From Sulfobacillus sp. (lineage in GTDB: Bacteria > Bacillota > Sulfobacillia > Sulfobacillales > Sulfobacillaceae), in assembly GCA_027309085.1 (NCBI GenBank), contig DAIDDL010000036.1:1-41917 (forward strand): a stretch of DNA of 41,917 bases, given 5' to 3'. The notes beneath the pieces were generated by a model. That model had not been told where the DNA came from, made no database searches, and worked only from the letters and a program-made list of their open reading frames with translations. The position numbers and the translations under genes were made by a program. This document shows positions 7,177-15,956 of this stretch, one piece after another (within the stretch, counting starts at the first letter, position 1; every line of letters starts with the position of its first letter).

Positions 7177-8874
7177 GTGACGGTCAGCACCATCGTCTCT
7201 TGGGCTGTGGTCATAGGAGGGCTGCTCCTCTTATTGAAACCCATGGGGACTTACATGTACAAAGTGTTTACGTTTCAGCCGACGTTACTGGACCGGCCCC
7301 TGAAACCGTTGGAGAATCTCATTTTCCGCATCATTCATGTGACGCGGGACAGCGACATGACGGCTTGGGAATATGGGGTCTCGTTTGTTCTGACGAACAT
7401 GGTATGGGCGCTGATGGCCTATACCCTTCTCAGAGTCCAGGGCGCTCTGCCATTCAACCCCGAACATTTCAGCAACGTCAATGCGGGGCTGGCTTTTAAT
7501 ACCTCGGCCAGTTTCACCACCAACACCAACTGGCAAGCGTACAGCGGGGAAAACACCATGTCGTATTTTTCCCAGTTCGCCGTCTTGGAATTTTTGCAGT
7601 TTGTGACTCCGGCCAGCGGGGGGGCAGTGGGGCTGGCCTTTATCCGGGGCGTGTCGGGCCGGAAGCTGGGGAATTTCTTTGTTGACCTGACTTTGCTCTT
7701 GACACGGGTCTTGCTGCCCTTGGCGCTGATTTTTGGTGTGGCGTTTGTGGCGGCGGGGGTGCCGGACACACTGGCGCCTTACCTGCACCTCCACACGCTG
7801 GCAGGGCAAACCCAGATTGTTCCCCGCGGGCCGATTGCGGGGTGGGAGGCCATTGAGCATTTGGGTCAGAATGGGGGAGGATTTACCAACGCGAATAGCG
7901 CTAATCCCTTAGAGAACCCCTCGGCTATGACCAATGTTCTGCAGAGTATCGCCATGGGCTTGGTGCCAGTCGCGTTCTTCTACATGTTTGGGCTGTTTTC
8001 TGGCAAAAAGCGGCTGGCGTGGACATTGATTGCCGTAGCAGGGACCTTGTTCCTGGCGATGCTGGCGATGATTTACTTTCCTGAAGCGGCTGGCAATCCC
8101 ATTATCAACGCTTTGGGGCTCCACGGGCACGGCAATTACGTGGGCACGGAACTGCAGCAGGGCATGGGCGGCACCTCCATCTTCGAGACTAGCACCATGT
8201 CGTTTACCACCGGATCGGTGGCGAGCGCGCATGATAGTTTCTTGCCGATCCCCGGTCTGGCGGTTTTCTTGGGCATGTTCCTCAACATGGTCTTTGGCGG
8301 CAAAGGTGTTGGGCTTATGAATATGCTCATGTTTGTCATCCTGACTATCTTTTTGATGGGACTGATGGTGGGGCGGACTCCGGAGTTTCTCGGCAAGAAA
8401 ATTGAGGCGAAGGAAGTGTCCCTGACGGCGATAGCGTTCTTGCTGCACCCTCTGCTGATTTTGGCGGGGTCAGCCCTGGCGGTATCGACGTCCGCGGGGA
8501 TGGCGGGAGTCTTCAATGCCGGCCCGCAGGGCCTTTCGGAAATTCTCTATGGATTTACGTCCGGTGCGGCCAATAACGGGTCGGCCTTTGGCGGTCTCGG
8601 GGCGTCGCTGCCTTTCTATGAGGTGGCGATTGGCATCACGATGATTATCGGCCGCTATGCGTCCGTGGTGGTGATGCTGCTGGTCGGGGAGTCGCTGCTG
8701 CAGAAAAAGGCGGTACCCGAGACGTCGGGCACGATGCGGACGGATACCCCGCTGTTCTGGGGAATTCTCCTCGGATCGGTGGTCGTGCTCAACGCCCTGA
8801 CATTCTTTCCGATTATGGCGCTAGGCCCTCTGGCCGAACATTACCTGCTGGTGGCGCACCATCTATTTTCTTAA
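7177..8874 (+). CDS. kdpA: K+-transporting ATPase subunit A
   Basis: This is the potassium channel-like, ion-selecting subunit of the high-affinity KdpFABC pump in the cytoplasmic membrane. The 565 residues match the family length (about 557-570). The four selectivity-loop regions can be read: FNTSASFTTNTNWQAYSGE, LGQNGGGFTNANSANPLEN, TSTMSFTTGSVASAHD and GAANNGSAFGGL. The GTG start at 7177 follows AGGGAGTG. The ATG four bases upstream is out of frame. It is co-transcribed with kdpB, 30 bases downstream. Confidence 0.97.
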   Translation: MTVSTIVSWAVVIGGLLLLLKPMGTYMYKVFTFQPTLLDRPLKPLENLIFRIIHVTRDSDMTAWEYGVSFVLTNMVWALMAYTLLRVQGALPFNPEHFSNVNAGLAFNTSASFTTNTNWQAYSGENTMSYFSQFAVLEFLQFVTPASGGAVGLAFIRGVSGRKLGNFFVDLTLLLTRVLLPLALIFGVAFVAAGVPDTLAPYLHLHTLAGQTQIVPRGPIAGWEAIEHLGQNGGGFTNANSANPLENPSAMTNVLQSIAMGLVPVAFFYMFGLFSGKKRLAWTLIAVAGTLFLAMLAMIYFPEAAGNPIINALGLHGHGNYVGTELQQGMGGTSIFETSTMSFTTGSVASAHDSFLPIPGLAVFLGMFLNMVFGGKGVGLMNMLMFVILTIFLMGLMVGRTPEFLGKKIEAKEVSLTAIAFLLHPLLILAGSALAVSTSAGMAGVFNAGPQGLSEILYGFTSGAANNGSAFGGLGASLPFYEVAIGITMIIGRYASVVVMLLVGESLLQKKAVPETSGTMRTDTPLFWGILLGSVVVLNALTFFPIMALGPLAEHYLLVAHHLFS

Positions 8875-8904
8875 ATCTGACCTGAAGGTTGAGGAGGGAT
8901 TCCG

Positions 8905-10929
8905 GTGGCAACATCGGCTGTAGAGCACCAACCGGCAAAGCGCCCATCTCGTATGGGGGAGATGGCGCGCGACACGATTCTTAAATTAAATCCGCGGATC
9001 ATGGTGCATAACCCCGTAATGTTTGTCGTGGAAGTGGGAACCGTTATCACTTTGTGGCTGACCGCTACGGCTAACACGGGACCTTCCCGCGAGTATGACG
9101 GGTTAGTGACAATCATCCTCATACTGACCCTGCTGTTTGCCACGTTTGCGGAAGCCTACGCCGAGTCCCGGGGCCGGGCCCAAGCTGATTCACTGCGGCA
9201 AAGCCGTGCCGGCGCGCGGGCCCGGGCCCTGAAAGACGGTGGGGCTTGGGAATGGGTCGAAGGAGCGGCTTTGCGCCGGGGCATGCGGGTGCAGATCGAG
9301 GCGGGGGATACCGTGCCCGGTGATGGTGTGGTGGCTGAAGGAGTTGGGGCCATGGACGAGTCGGCCATTACGGGTGAGTCGGCTTCCGTCATTAAGTCGC
9401 CCGGCGACAGTGTCACGGGAGGGACAGTGCTGTTATCTGACCACTTGGTGGTGGAGATTACGGCCGACCCGGGCCAGACGTTTTTGGACCGCATGATTGC
9501 CTTGGTGGAAGGGGCTGAACGGCAAAAGACTCCGAATGAGATCGCGCTGTCGGCGCTATTGGGGGTGCTGACTCTCATCTTTGTCATGGTCGTGGTGACG
9601 CTGGGGCCTATTGCCCACTATTACGGGCCCCATGTCGTCAATACCACAACGCTGGTCGCCCTGTTGGTGTGCCTGATCCCCACGACCATTGGCGCCTTGC
9701 TGTCGGCTATCGGTATTGCCGGCATGAACCGTGTCGCTAAAATCAACGTGGTCGCAAAAAGCGGGCGGGCCGTCGAGGTGTGCGGGGACATTGATACGCT
9801 GATTCTGGATAAGACGGGCACCATCACTATCGGCAACCGGATGGCCACCGAGTTCCTGCCCGTGCCAGGAGTGTCGCCTGAGGAGTTGGCGGAGGTCTCG
9901 TGGATCGCCTCAACCGCTGACACGACACCGGAAGGGCGTTCGGTGGTGGAACTGGCCCAGAGAATTCTGCACCGTGCAGAGATGGCAGCACCATCCGGTG
10001 AGCCTGTCCCCTTCTCGGCCAACACCCGCATGAGCGGGATCGACCTGGCTGATGGGCGGCGCCTGCGCAAGGGGGCTGTGGATGCCATCATCAGCATGGT
10101 GAACAGCCCTCCTGCCGAACTCCGGAATAACGCGGAGCGGGTAGCGCGTGACGGCGGCACGCCCCTGGCGGTCGCTGTGGACGGCAGGGCCCTTGGCATC
10201 ATCCGTTTGAAAGATATTGTTAAGACGGGACTGAAAGAGCGCTTTGCAGAATTTCGGGCCATGGGTATCCGCACCGTGATGGCGACGGGCGACAACCGGA
10301 TCACCGCGGAGGTGATCGCGGCGGAAGCGGGCGTGGATGACGTGCTGGCCGAGGTGAATCCGGAAGGGAAGCTCGCTCTCATCCAGAAGGAACAAGCCGA
10401 GGGTAAATTGGTGGCGATGACGGGGGACGGCACCAATGACGCGCCCGCTCTAGCTCAGGCTGATGTGGGACTGGCGATGGGGGTGGGCACTATGGCCGCC
10501 AAAGAGGCTGGCAATATGGTCGACCTCGACTCGAACCCCACCAAACTTCTGGACGTGGTGGAGGTGGGGAAGCAGCTGCTGATTACCCGGGGGGCCCTGA
10601 CGACTTTCTCCATTTCCAACGACATTGCTAAGTATTTTGCCATTGTGCCCGCCATGTTCGCTGCGGTCCCTATTCTGCATGGACTGTCCGCCCTCAACAT
10701 CATGGGGCTGAAGACGCCTCAAGGCGCGATTTTGTCCGCATTGATTTTCAATGCCCTGATTATTCCCGCACTTATCCCTTTTGCCGTGCGGGGCGTGAAG
10801 TATCGTCCGCAGTCAGCCGACCGCCTGCTTCTCCGCAACATCTTCAACTGGGGGGTCCTAGGAGTGATTATCCCCTTTGTCGGCATTTGGGGCATCGACC
10901 ATGTGCTGGGGTTGTTCGGGCTGGCCTAA
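8905..10929 (+). CDS. kdpB: K+-transporting P-type ATPase subunit B
   Basis: This is the ATP-hydrolysing subunit of the Kdp pump. Its 674 residues carry the P-type ATPase signatures in order: the actuator TGES (SAITGESASV), phosphorylation site DKTGTIT with the acceptor Asp, the nucleotide-binding region, and hinge GDGTNDAPALAQADVG. Family helices flank these domains. The GTG start at 8905 sits behind GAGGAGGGA. The gene lies directly between kdpA and kdpC with short gaps, as in a normal kdp operon. No residue of the core motifs is missing, so the pump should be functional. Confidence 0.97.
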   Translation: MATSAVEHQPAKRPSRMGEMARDTILKLNPRIMVHNPVMFVVEVGTVITLWLTATANTGPSREYDGLVTIILILTLLFATFAEAYAESRGRAQADSLRQSRAGARARALKDGGAWEWVEGAALRRGMRVQIEAGDTVPGDGVVAEGVGAMDESAITGESASVIKSPGDSVTGGTVLLSDHLVVEITADPGQTFLDRMIALVEGAERQKTPNEIALSALLGVLTLIFVMVVVTLGPIAHYYGPHVVNTTTLVALLVCLIPTTIGALLSAIGIAGMNRVAKINVVAKSGRAVEVCGDIDTLILDKTGTITIGNRMATEFLPVPGVSPEELAEVSWIASTADTTPEGRSVVELAQRILHRAEMAAPSGEPVPFSANTRMSGIDLADGRRLRKGAVDAIISMVNSPPAELRNNAERVARDGGTPLAVAVDGRALGIIRLKDIVKTGLKERFAEFRAMGIRTVMATGDNRITAEVIAAEAGVDDVLAEVNPEGKLALIQKEQAEGKLVAMTGDGTNDAPALAQADVGLAMGVGTMAAKEAGNMVDLDSNPTKLLDVVEVGKQLLITRGALTTFSISNDIAKYFAIVPAMFAAVPILHGLSALNIMGLKTPQGAILSALIFNALIIPALIPFAVRGVKYRPQSADRLLLRNIFNWGVLGVIIPFVGIWGIDHVLGLFGLA

Positions 10930-10951
10930 GCCCGCAGAAAGGAGACAGAAC

Positions 10952-11554
10952 GTGATTCAGACATTGAAACGGGCCGTCTTGCTCACCGTGATGCTCTGGG
11001 TGATTTTAGGGCTGGGATTTCCCTTGGTGATGGTGGGACTGGGCCAATTGATTTTTCCGTGGCAGGCCAACGGCAGTGTGGTCGCGCTCGGTGGCCGCCC
11101 CGTCGCCGCACGGCACGTCGGCCAGTACTTTGGAAACCGACTCCAGTATTTTTGGGGAAGGCCATCGGATACGGTGTCGGTGGCGACAGGCAAACCGCAG
11201 CCGTATAATGCTTTCAATTCGGCCCCCAGCAACTATGGACCGACCAACGCCCTTTTGGTAAAAGATGTGAAAGCGCGCATCCTCCGATATCTCCAGACAA
11301 CGCCCGGCCTGAAAGCCAGCCAGATTCCCCTCAGTTTGGTGGAGAGCTCCGGATCAGGGCTCGACCCGGATATTACGGTCCAGAGCGCGCTTATCCAGGT
11401 GCCCCGTGTGGCGAAATATACGGGATTGAGCCAGGCGAGTTTGAGACGTTTGGTTACGTCGCAGGTGCTTGGCCCCGAGTTGGGCGTCTTCGGTCCGAAA
11501 CGCATCAACGTGGTCCTGCTGAATGTGGCCCTTGACCAGCTCCGCCATCATTAA
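10952..11554 (+). CDS. kdpC: K+-transporting ATPase subunit C
   Basis: The 200-residue KdpC has one N-terminal membrane helix (VMLWVILGLGFPLVMVGLGQ) and an extracytoplasmic domain with family motifs FWGRPSDT, FNSAPSNYGPTN and SGSGLDPDI. KdpC supports ATP use and complex assembly in the Kdp pump. The GTG start at 10952 follows GAAAGGAG. A longer open frame reaching into kdpB has no ribosome site. A 10-bp-arm hairpin follows the stop codon. Confidence 0.96.
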   Translation: MIQTLKRAVLLTVMLWVILGLGFPLVMVGLGQLIFPWQANGSVVALGGRPVAARHVGQYFGNRLQYFWGRPSDTVSVATGKPQPYNAFNSAPSNYGPTNALLVKDVKARILRYLQTTPGLKASQIPLSLVESSGSGLDPDITVQSALIQVPRVAKYTGLSQASLRRLVTSQVLGPELGVFGPKRINVVLLNVALDQLRHH

Positions 11555-11559
11555 CCCGC

Positions 11560-11593
11560 GGGAAGGGACTAGCGTCGCAGCAGGTCCCTTCCC
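11560..11593 (+). promoter_or_regulatory. Hairpin after kdpC
   Basis: GGGAAGGGAC and GTCCCTTCCC form perfect 10-bp arms around a 14-base loop, with no T-run after them. It separates the pump genes from the rest of the operon and could be an mRNA stabiliser or a processing/attenuation element. Confidence 0.55.
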
Positions 11594-11630
11594 CCATTCG
11601 GGATTATTGGGAAAAAGGGGAACTCTTGCC

Positions 11631-12545
11631 ATGAGCGATGTACTGGAGAACCTGGAGTTTGTCCGGCATGTGGTGCGGGAATCGGTCGTTCCCTTGGGCC
11701 TCCGTGCGCGGGTGAGGCGCCGGTCGTCCGGCCGCAAAGAGATGTGGACAGTGTTTTGGCCACTTGTCGGAGCCAGCACATCCGGTGTTCCGGTCTGGGA
11801 GATTTGCGCAACCCCCGTGGGGATCGATTGCCTGTGCCGGACGGCTGCAGGGGTGAACCGCTGGACGGCGAATGCGCCGTTACAAAAAAGATCTGTGGCC
11901 GCGGCACTGCGCCGCCAGCTGTGGGGGGCATTTTGCGAATGGCTTGACGTGACCGCTCCCGGAACGCGGTTGCCGGAAGCAGGGCATTTGGAGCGCGCTG
12001 CCGCCGGCGCTCTGTCTCCGGCCCTGTCGGCTTCCGCTTCTGACGTGATGCAGACGATTGCCCAGTGGGACATGGAGGACAGGGGCAAACCTGAACAGGT
12101 GCTGATGGAGACGGTCTCCAGGTCTTTAGTGTCGGCCAGCGTCCCCTGCCACCTAGTGGACCGGGGAGGCGGGCACTGGAATATTGTGGCGCAGCGGGAC
12201 GGAGGACGGGGTTCAGAGATTGTGGCCAGTCTTGCTTTGAATGGTTATACGGCCTGCTGGCGTTGGAAACGGGGGCACGGCTCTGTGTATTGGCGGTGGG
12301 ATAAAGTGCGGTGGGTTTCCCTGCCGGATGCGGGGCGTTCCCGCGAAGATGCCCGCAGGAGGGCTCGCTGGGAGGCAGGGAAAATTGCCGCCGCAGGAGG
12401 CCTTGCGGGCGGGGTTTTGGCAGGGATGGCCAGTATGCTGGCAGACAGGGGGGCCCTGGTTCCCACTGTGGTGCTGATTACCGGATGGCTGTGGGCATGT
12501 GCCTGGGTAGTCATTTGGGGCAGCGGCGATTTCCCTTTTTTCTGA
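11631..12545 (+). CDS. Unknown kdp-operon membrane protein
   Basis: I do not recognise this 304-residue protein. Residues 1-240 look soluble and are rich in Arg and Trp near RWKRGHGSVYWRWDKVRW. The last 60 residues hold two membrane helices (AAAGGLAGGVLAGMASML and LVPTVVLITGWLWACAWVV), ending GDFPFF. The ATG at 11631 follows AAAAAGGGG, and codon use matches its neighbours. It lies between kdpC and the stress-protein/KdpD genes, in the place where a full-length kdpD would begin, so a role in Kdp control or in sensing is possible. That is inference only. Confidence 0.7.
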   Translation: MSDVLENLEFVRHVVRESVVPLGLRARVRRRSSGRKEMWTVFWPLVGASTSGVPVWEICATPVGIDCLCRTAAGVNRWTANAPLQKRSVAAALRRQLWGAFCEWLDVTAPGTRLPEAGHLERAAAGALSPALSASASDVMQTIAQWDMEDRGKPEQVLMETVSRSLVSASVPCHLVDRGGGHWNIVAQRDGGRGSEIVASLALNGYTACWRWKRGHGSVYWRWDKVRWVSLPDAGRSREDARRRARWEAGKIAAAGGLAGGVLAGMASMLADRGALVPTVVLITGWLWACAWVVIWGSGDFPFF

Positions 12546-12644
12546 CCGGGCCAAAAGGGATCGCGCCCGCAATTCAGATGGGCGCTTTATGCAAAATGGA
12601 AGCGCCTTCGCACGGGATATCAAATACAAGGAGGTGTGCGGATC

Positions 12645-13127
12645 ATGCAGCGGGTATTGTTGGCTCTGGATGCGCGGGGCCATGCAGACCATGCGGCGGC
12701 GGCTGTGCGGACATGGATGGCGCAAGATTCTCGGCTGTTCACGGTAATGCTCTATGTGACGGAAATCTTTACCGGAAGGTTTCCTGGCCCGCGGTTGCCG
12801 ATGAGTTATGAAATCGAAGTGGCTCAAAAGATTCAGAAGTGCATGGAGCAGGAGATATTCCGTCCATGGATCGAGCGCACCGAATTTCTCCATAAAACAG
12901 GAGTGTCCATCCCCGACGTGATCTGCGGGACTGCCGCGGCGCAGGCATGCGACACGATCGTCTTAGGGGGAGGTCCGGTCCGTAACTTCCGGCACTGGAT
13001 GCGGCGCACTGTCCCCGGCACTGTCCTGGCGCGGACCCCTTTATCGGTATTTGTCGTTCGGGCCGCTTCCGCGCCGCATGTCCCGCCAATTCCATGGCGG
13101 CAGGCACGCCATGGAATTGGCGGGTGA
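12645..13127 (+). CDS. Universal stress protein (UspA-like) in kdp operon
   Basis: The 160-residue protein fits the Usp fold: MQRVLLALDARGHADHAA is the first strand and helix, and DTIVLGGGPVRN with VPGTVLARTPLSVFVVR gives the family's C-terminal nucleotide-loop and last strand. Free-standing Usp genes are common, but in standard KdpD proteins a Usp domain sits just before the membrane domain. Here it is encoded separately, one gene upstream of a KdpD that lacks it. It is thus likely the detached sensor/input module. The start has a strong AAGGAGGTG. The last 18 codons are written in an 18-bp-arm hairpin. Confidence 0.8.
   Translation: MQRVLLALDARGHADHAAAAVRTWMAQDSRLFTVMLYVTEIFTGRFPGPRLPMSYEIEVAQKIQKCMEQEIFRPWIERTEFLHKTGVSIPDVICGTAAAQACDTIVLGGGPVRNFRHWMRRTVPGTVLARTPLSVFVVRAASAPHVPPIPWRQARHGIGG
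13082..13124 (+). promoter_or_regulatory. 18-bp-arm hairpin at the end of the Usp gene
   Basis: CCCGCCAATTCCATGGCG (13082-13099) and its exact complement (13107-13124) enclose GCAGGCA, and the stop codon follows at once. There is no T-run. It lies between the structural part and the sensor-kinase part of the operon and may set mRNA stability or ratio. Confidence 0.6.
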
Positions 13128-13314
13128 CATCCCGTGCGCAGAGTGGCCGTTGTCCGGTCCCCGTCTGGCTGGCGGGGTTGTTAGCAGGCAGGCGGAGCGG
13201 GTAAAATGACGGGGAATTCCAAGGCGTGTGGCCGCCGCCTCCTGACAGTGGGTGCTGTGCCAAATGCTTGGAGCGGCGTGCTGATGGGGTTGGAACAGGA
13301 GGATGTGGTATTCC

Positions 13315-14904
13315 ATGAGAAAATTTGGCCGCCGTCTTTCTGTGCCGTCGGCAACATCCCAGACGCCCAAGTGGAGGGTGCTGCGACCGCACTGGACAGC
13401 GTGGGCTGATGTGCGCTCCGTTCAGAAAAATGGGGGGCTGGGCGGTTATGCCTGGACGACCGGACTGGTTGCCCTGACCACTTTGCTGCTGTGGCTTCCG
13501 CGTCAGTTATTTGAACCCGTCAACATCGCCCTCCTCTATCTTCTACCGGTCTTATGGAGCGCGGTCCGGTGGGGTTTATGGACCTCTTTCTACGCCGCAG
13601 TCCTAGGAGTGATGGCGTTTGATTACTTCTTTGTTCTCCCGATCTTCAGTTATGCCGTCAGCGACTTGCGCTATCTCTTGTCATTTGCCGTGTTTCTCAT
13701 CGTCGGGGCCCTGACCGCGGGACTGACGTCGTCGCTGCAGCATCAGGCTCAAGATGCCCACCGCCGGGAGACTGTGATGATGTCTCTCTACGACCTAAGC
13801 CGGCACATTGCGGCCGTGAAAAATATTGACGAGGTCGTAGAGGCCGTAGTCCGCCACGTGTCGGAGACCATGGGAGTGGCCGTGTGGGTGGCCCTGCCGG
13901 ATTCCGCGGGCCGCATGGCGCCAACTGATCATGCCGCCCGCAGTGCGGGACCGTGGAATCCCGATGTGCTGCAATGGGTTTTCCAACATGGAGAACCCGT
14001 AGGGTTTGGACAGCGGCACGAACCGGAGCTGCTCTACATTCCCTTGAAAACCGAAGAGACTGTGCATGGGGTGATGTGCCTCGGCGAATACGGCCAAGGC
14101 GGCCGGTTTGATGAGGAGCGGCGTCACACCCTAGCTGCCCTGGCGGGACTCGCGGCGGTGTCGGTGGCCCGCGTGCGATATGAGGAGGCGGCCCGCCAGG
14201 CGCAGCTGATGGCGGAGTCTGAACGGCTCCACACGGCGCTGCTTGACTCCCTCTCCCACGAATTGCGGACCCCCCTGACCGCTATGATGGGTGCGGTCGA
14301 CCATCTCGCAGACGGCCAGCAAACCCTGTCAGCAGAGAGCCGCCGGGACTTGCTGGCCACCGTCCGGGATGGGGTGATGCGATTAAACCGGCTGATTACC
14401 AACTTGTTGGGCATGGTGCGGCTGGAGAGCGGGATGCTCCGCTTGAACCGCCAAGCGTGCGATGCATCAGACTTGGTTGGGGTGGTGCTGCGCCAATTGC
14501 AGGAAGTGTTGAAAAATCACCCGGTGTCCGTATCGCTTCCCGACAATTTAGGTCCGGTGATGGTTGACGAAGTGCTGTTTGAGCAGGCCCTGGTGAATGT
14601 GGTGAGCAATGCGGCGAAATATTCTCTAGAGGGAAGCCCGATCGAGGTGGTCTTCACGGCCATGGCGCCGGTGCTGCAGATCGCAGTGCGTGACCAAGGG
14701 GTAGGCATTAACCCCAAAGAAGCCGCAAAGTTGTTTGAAAAGTTCTACCGGTCTCCCCAGACCCAGCACATTCCGGGCACTGGGCTAGGCCTGGCGATTT
14801 GCCAGGGCATTGTCCAGGCCCATGGGGGCCGGGTCTATGCGGCACCGAACAGTCCCACAGGAACGGTCATCACCATCGAGATTCCTTGGACCCCGGTGGC
14901 GTGA
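13315..14904 (+). CDS. kdpD: KdpD-type histidine kinase lacking N-terminal sensor half
   Basis: This is a membrane sensor kinase for the Kdp system. It has four DUF4118 helices (about residues 45-150, with FDYFFVLPIFSYAVSDLRYL typical of KdpD), a GAF-like domain (about 155-290), HisKA with SHELRTPLTAMM (phospho-His) and a HATPase domain with N box VNVVSNAAKYS, DQGVGI and GTGLGLAI. At 529 residues it lacks about 350 N-terminal residues of E. coli KdpD: both the KdpD family (PF02702) domain with its Walker motifs and the Usp domain. The ATG at 13315 follows AGGAGG at 12 bases; the upstream ATG at 13303 is too close to it. It should phosphorylate KdpE encoded next door. Confidence 0.9.
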   Translation: MRKFGRRLSVPSATSQTPKWRVLRPHWTAWADVRSVQKNGGLGGYAWTTGLVALTTLLLWLPRQLFEPVNIALLYLLPVLWSAVRWGLWTSFYAAVLGVMAFDYFFVLPIFSYAVSDLRYLLSFAVFLIVGALTAGLTSSLQHQAQDAHRRETVMMSLYDLSRHIAAVKNIDEVVEAVVRHVSETMGVAVWVALPDSAGRMAPTDHAARSAGPWNPDVLQWVFQHGEPVGFGQRHEPELLYIPLKTEETVHGVMCLGEYGQGGRFDEERRHTLAALAGLAAVSVARVRYEEAARQAQLMAESERLHTALLDSLSHELRTPLTAMMGAVDHLADGQQTLSAESRRDLLATVRDGVMRLNRLITNLLGMVRLESGMLRLNRQACDASDLVGVVLRQLQEVLKNHPVSVSLPDNLGPVMVDEVLFEQALVNVVSNAAKYSLEGSPIEVVFTAMAPVLQIAVRDQGVGINPKEAAKLFEKFYRSPQTQHIPGTGLGLAICQGIVQAHGGRVYAAPNSPTGTVITIEIPWTPVA

Positions 14905-14936
14905 GGCCATGCGCCGGGGAGAGAGGAGAACAGAAC

Positions 14937-15629
14937 GTGGATGCGACTATTCTCATTATTGATGACGAGCCGCAAATTCGGGAGATGCTGCGGTTGATGC
15001 TTCATGATTTTGGCTATCTGACATACGGCGCCAGTACCGGACAGGAAGGACTGTCTATGGCCATGGCCTTTCATCCCGACATCGTCCTCCTCGATATGGG
15101 CCTGCCTGACATGACAGGGACGGAGGTGCTGAAACACATCCGCCGGGAGTCTGCTGTGCCCGTCATCATGCTCACGGTCCATGACGGGGAGCAGGAGAAA
15201 GTCGCCGCGCTGGACCACGGGGCGGATGATTATGTGACGAAGCCGTTTGGAACGGATGAACTGATGGCCCGGGTGCGGGTGGCCTTGCGTCACCGCCGGG
15301 AACTTCCTGAGGAGGCTGCCATTCATGCCGGTCCACTGGTGGTGGACTTAGACCGGCACAGCGTGGAGAGGCACGGGGAAGCCGTACACCTGACACCCAT
15401 CGAATATGAGCTGCTCCGTGTCCTCGCCTTGAATCTCGGCAGGGTGGTGACGCATACGCAGCTGCTGCACCAAGCCTGGCGTGATGCCAGCTATGAAAAT
15501 GACGGACATTATCTGAGAATTTACATTGGACATTTGCGCAAAAAAATTGAGGCGGACCCGGCCCGCCCTCAATTTATCATCACCGAGCCCGGAGTTGGCT
15601 ACCGGTTAGTGGATCCAGACGCCCAGTAA
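14937..15629 (+). CDS. kdpE: KdpE response regulator
   Basis: This 230-residue OmpR/PhoB-class regulator has a receiver domain with acidic pocket IIDDEP, phospho-acceptor Asp in IVLLDMGLPDM, the Thr of MLTVHD and Lys of VTKPFG. A winged-helix DNA-binding domain follows (LTPIEYELLRVLALN, LRIYIGHLRKKIE, ITEPGVGYRL). The GTG start at 14937 follows GAGAGGAG and lies 33 bases after kdpD. It probably binds the TTTTTAC direct repeat at 6847-6864 and activates the locus when potassium or turgor is low. Confidence 0.93.
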   Translation: MDATILIIDDEPQIREMLRLMLHDFGYLTYGASTGQEGLSMAMAFHPDIVLLDMGLPDMTGTEVLKHIRRESAVPVIMLTVHDGEQEKVAALDHGADDYVTKPFGTDELMARVRVALRHRRELPEEAAIHAGPLVVDLDRHSVERHGEAVHLTPIEYELLRVLALNLGRVVTHTQLLHQAWRDASYENDGHYLRIYIGHLRKKIEADPARPQFIITEPGVGYRLVDPDAQ

Positions 15630-15630
15630 G

Positions 15631-15956
15631 CCTGCCGATCCAGATCTCTCCCTTAATGTGGGGGAGCCCCACTTGCGGGCAGGAATGCTTGCGGCGTAAA
15701 ATAGCAGTTTTGCTGCAAGCGGGGGGAGGGATGGGACGGTTGTTTAATGCGGAACGAGGATGCTTCTAGAACCACCTCCGAATAAACCGCCCACGCCTCC
15801 GCATGGCCAGGCCCTCGGTGGAATTTTCCTTCCAGTCCTCATCCCCTCTCTCCGGTCTCAATATTTCCGCGCCAGTCCAAAGTGCATTCAATGGCCAGAT
15901 GACTCCCGTTCTAGCCTTCGGCCTGGCCACATAGGACAAGGAAGGAGGGGAGAGTC
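15631..15956 (+). other. Gene-free region after kdpE with two hairpins
   Basis: A nested hairpin (outer CCTGCCG/CGGGCAGG at 15631-15683, inner GTGGGG-GAG-CCCCAC at 15658-15672) and a second one (GCTTGC/GCAAGC, about 15689-15720) follow the kdpE stop. Neither has a T-run, but together they probably end the kdp mRNA. No real gene is seen in the remaining 230 bases. Confidence 0.5.
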
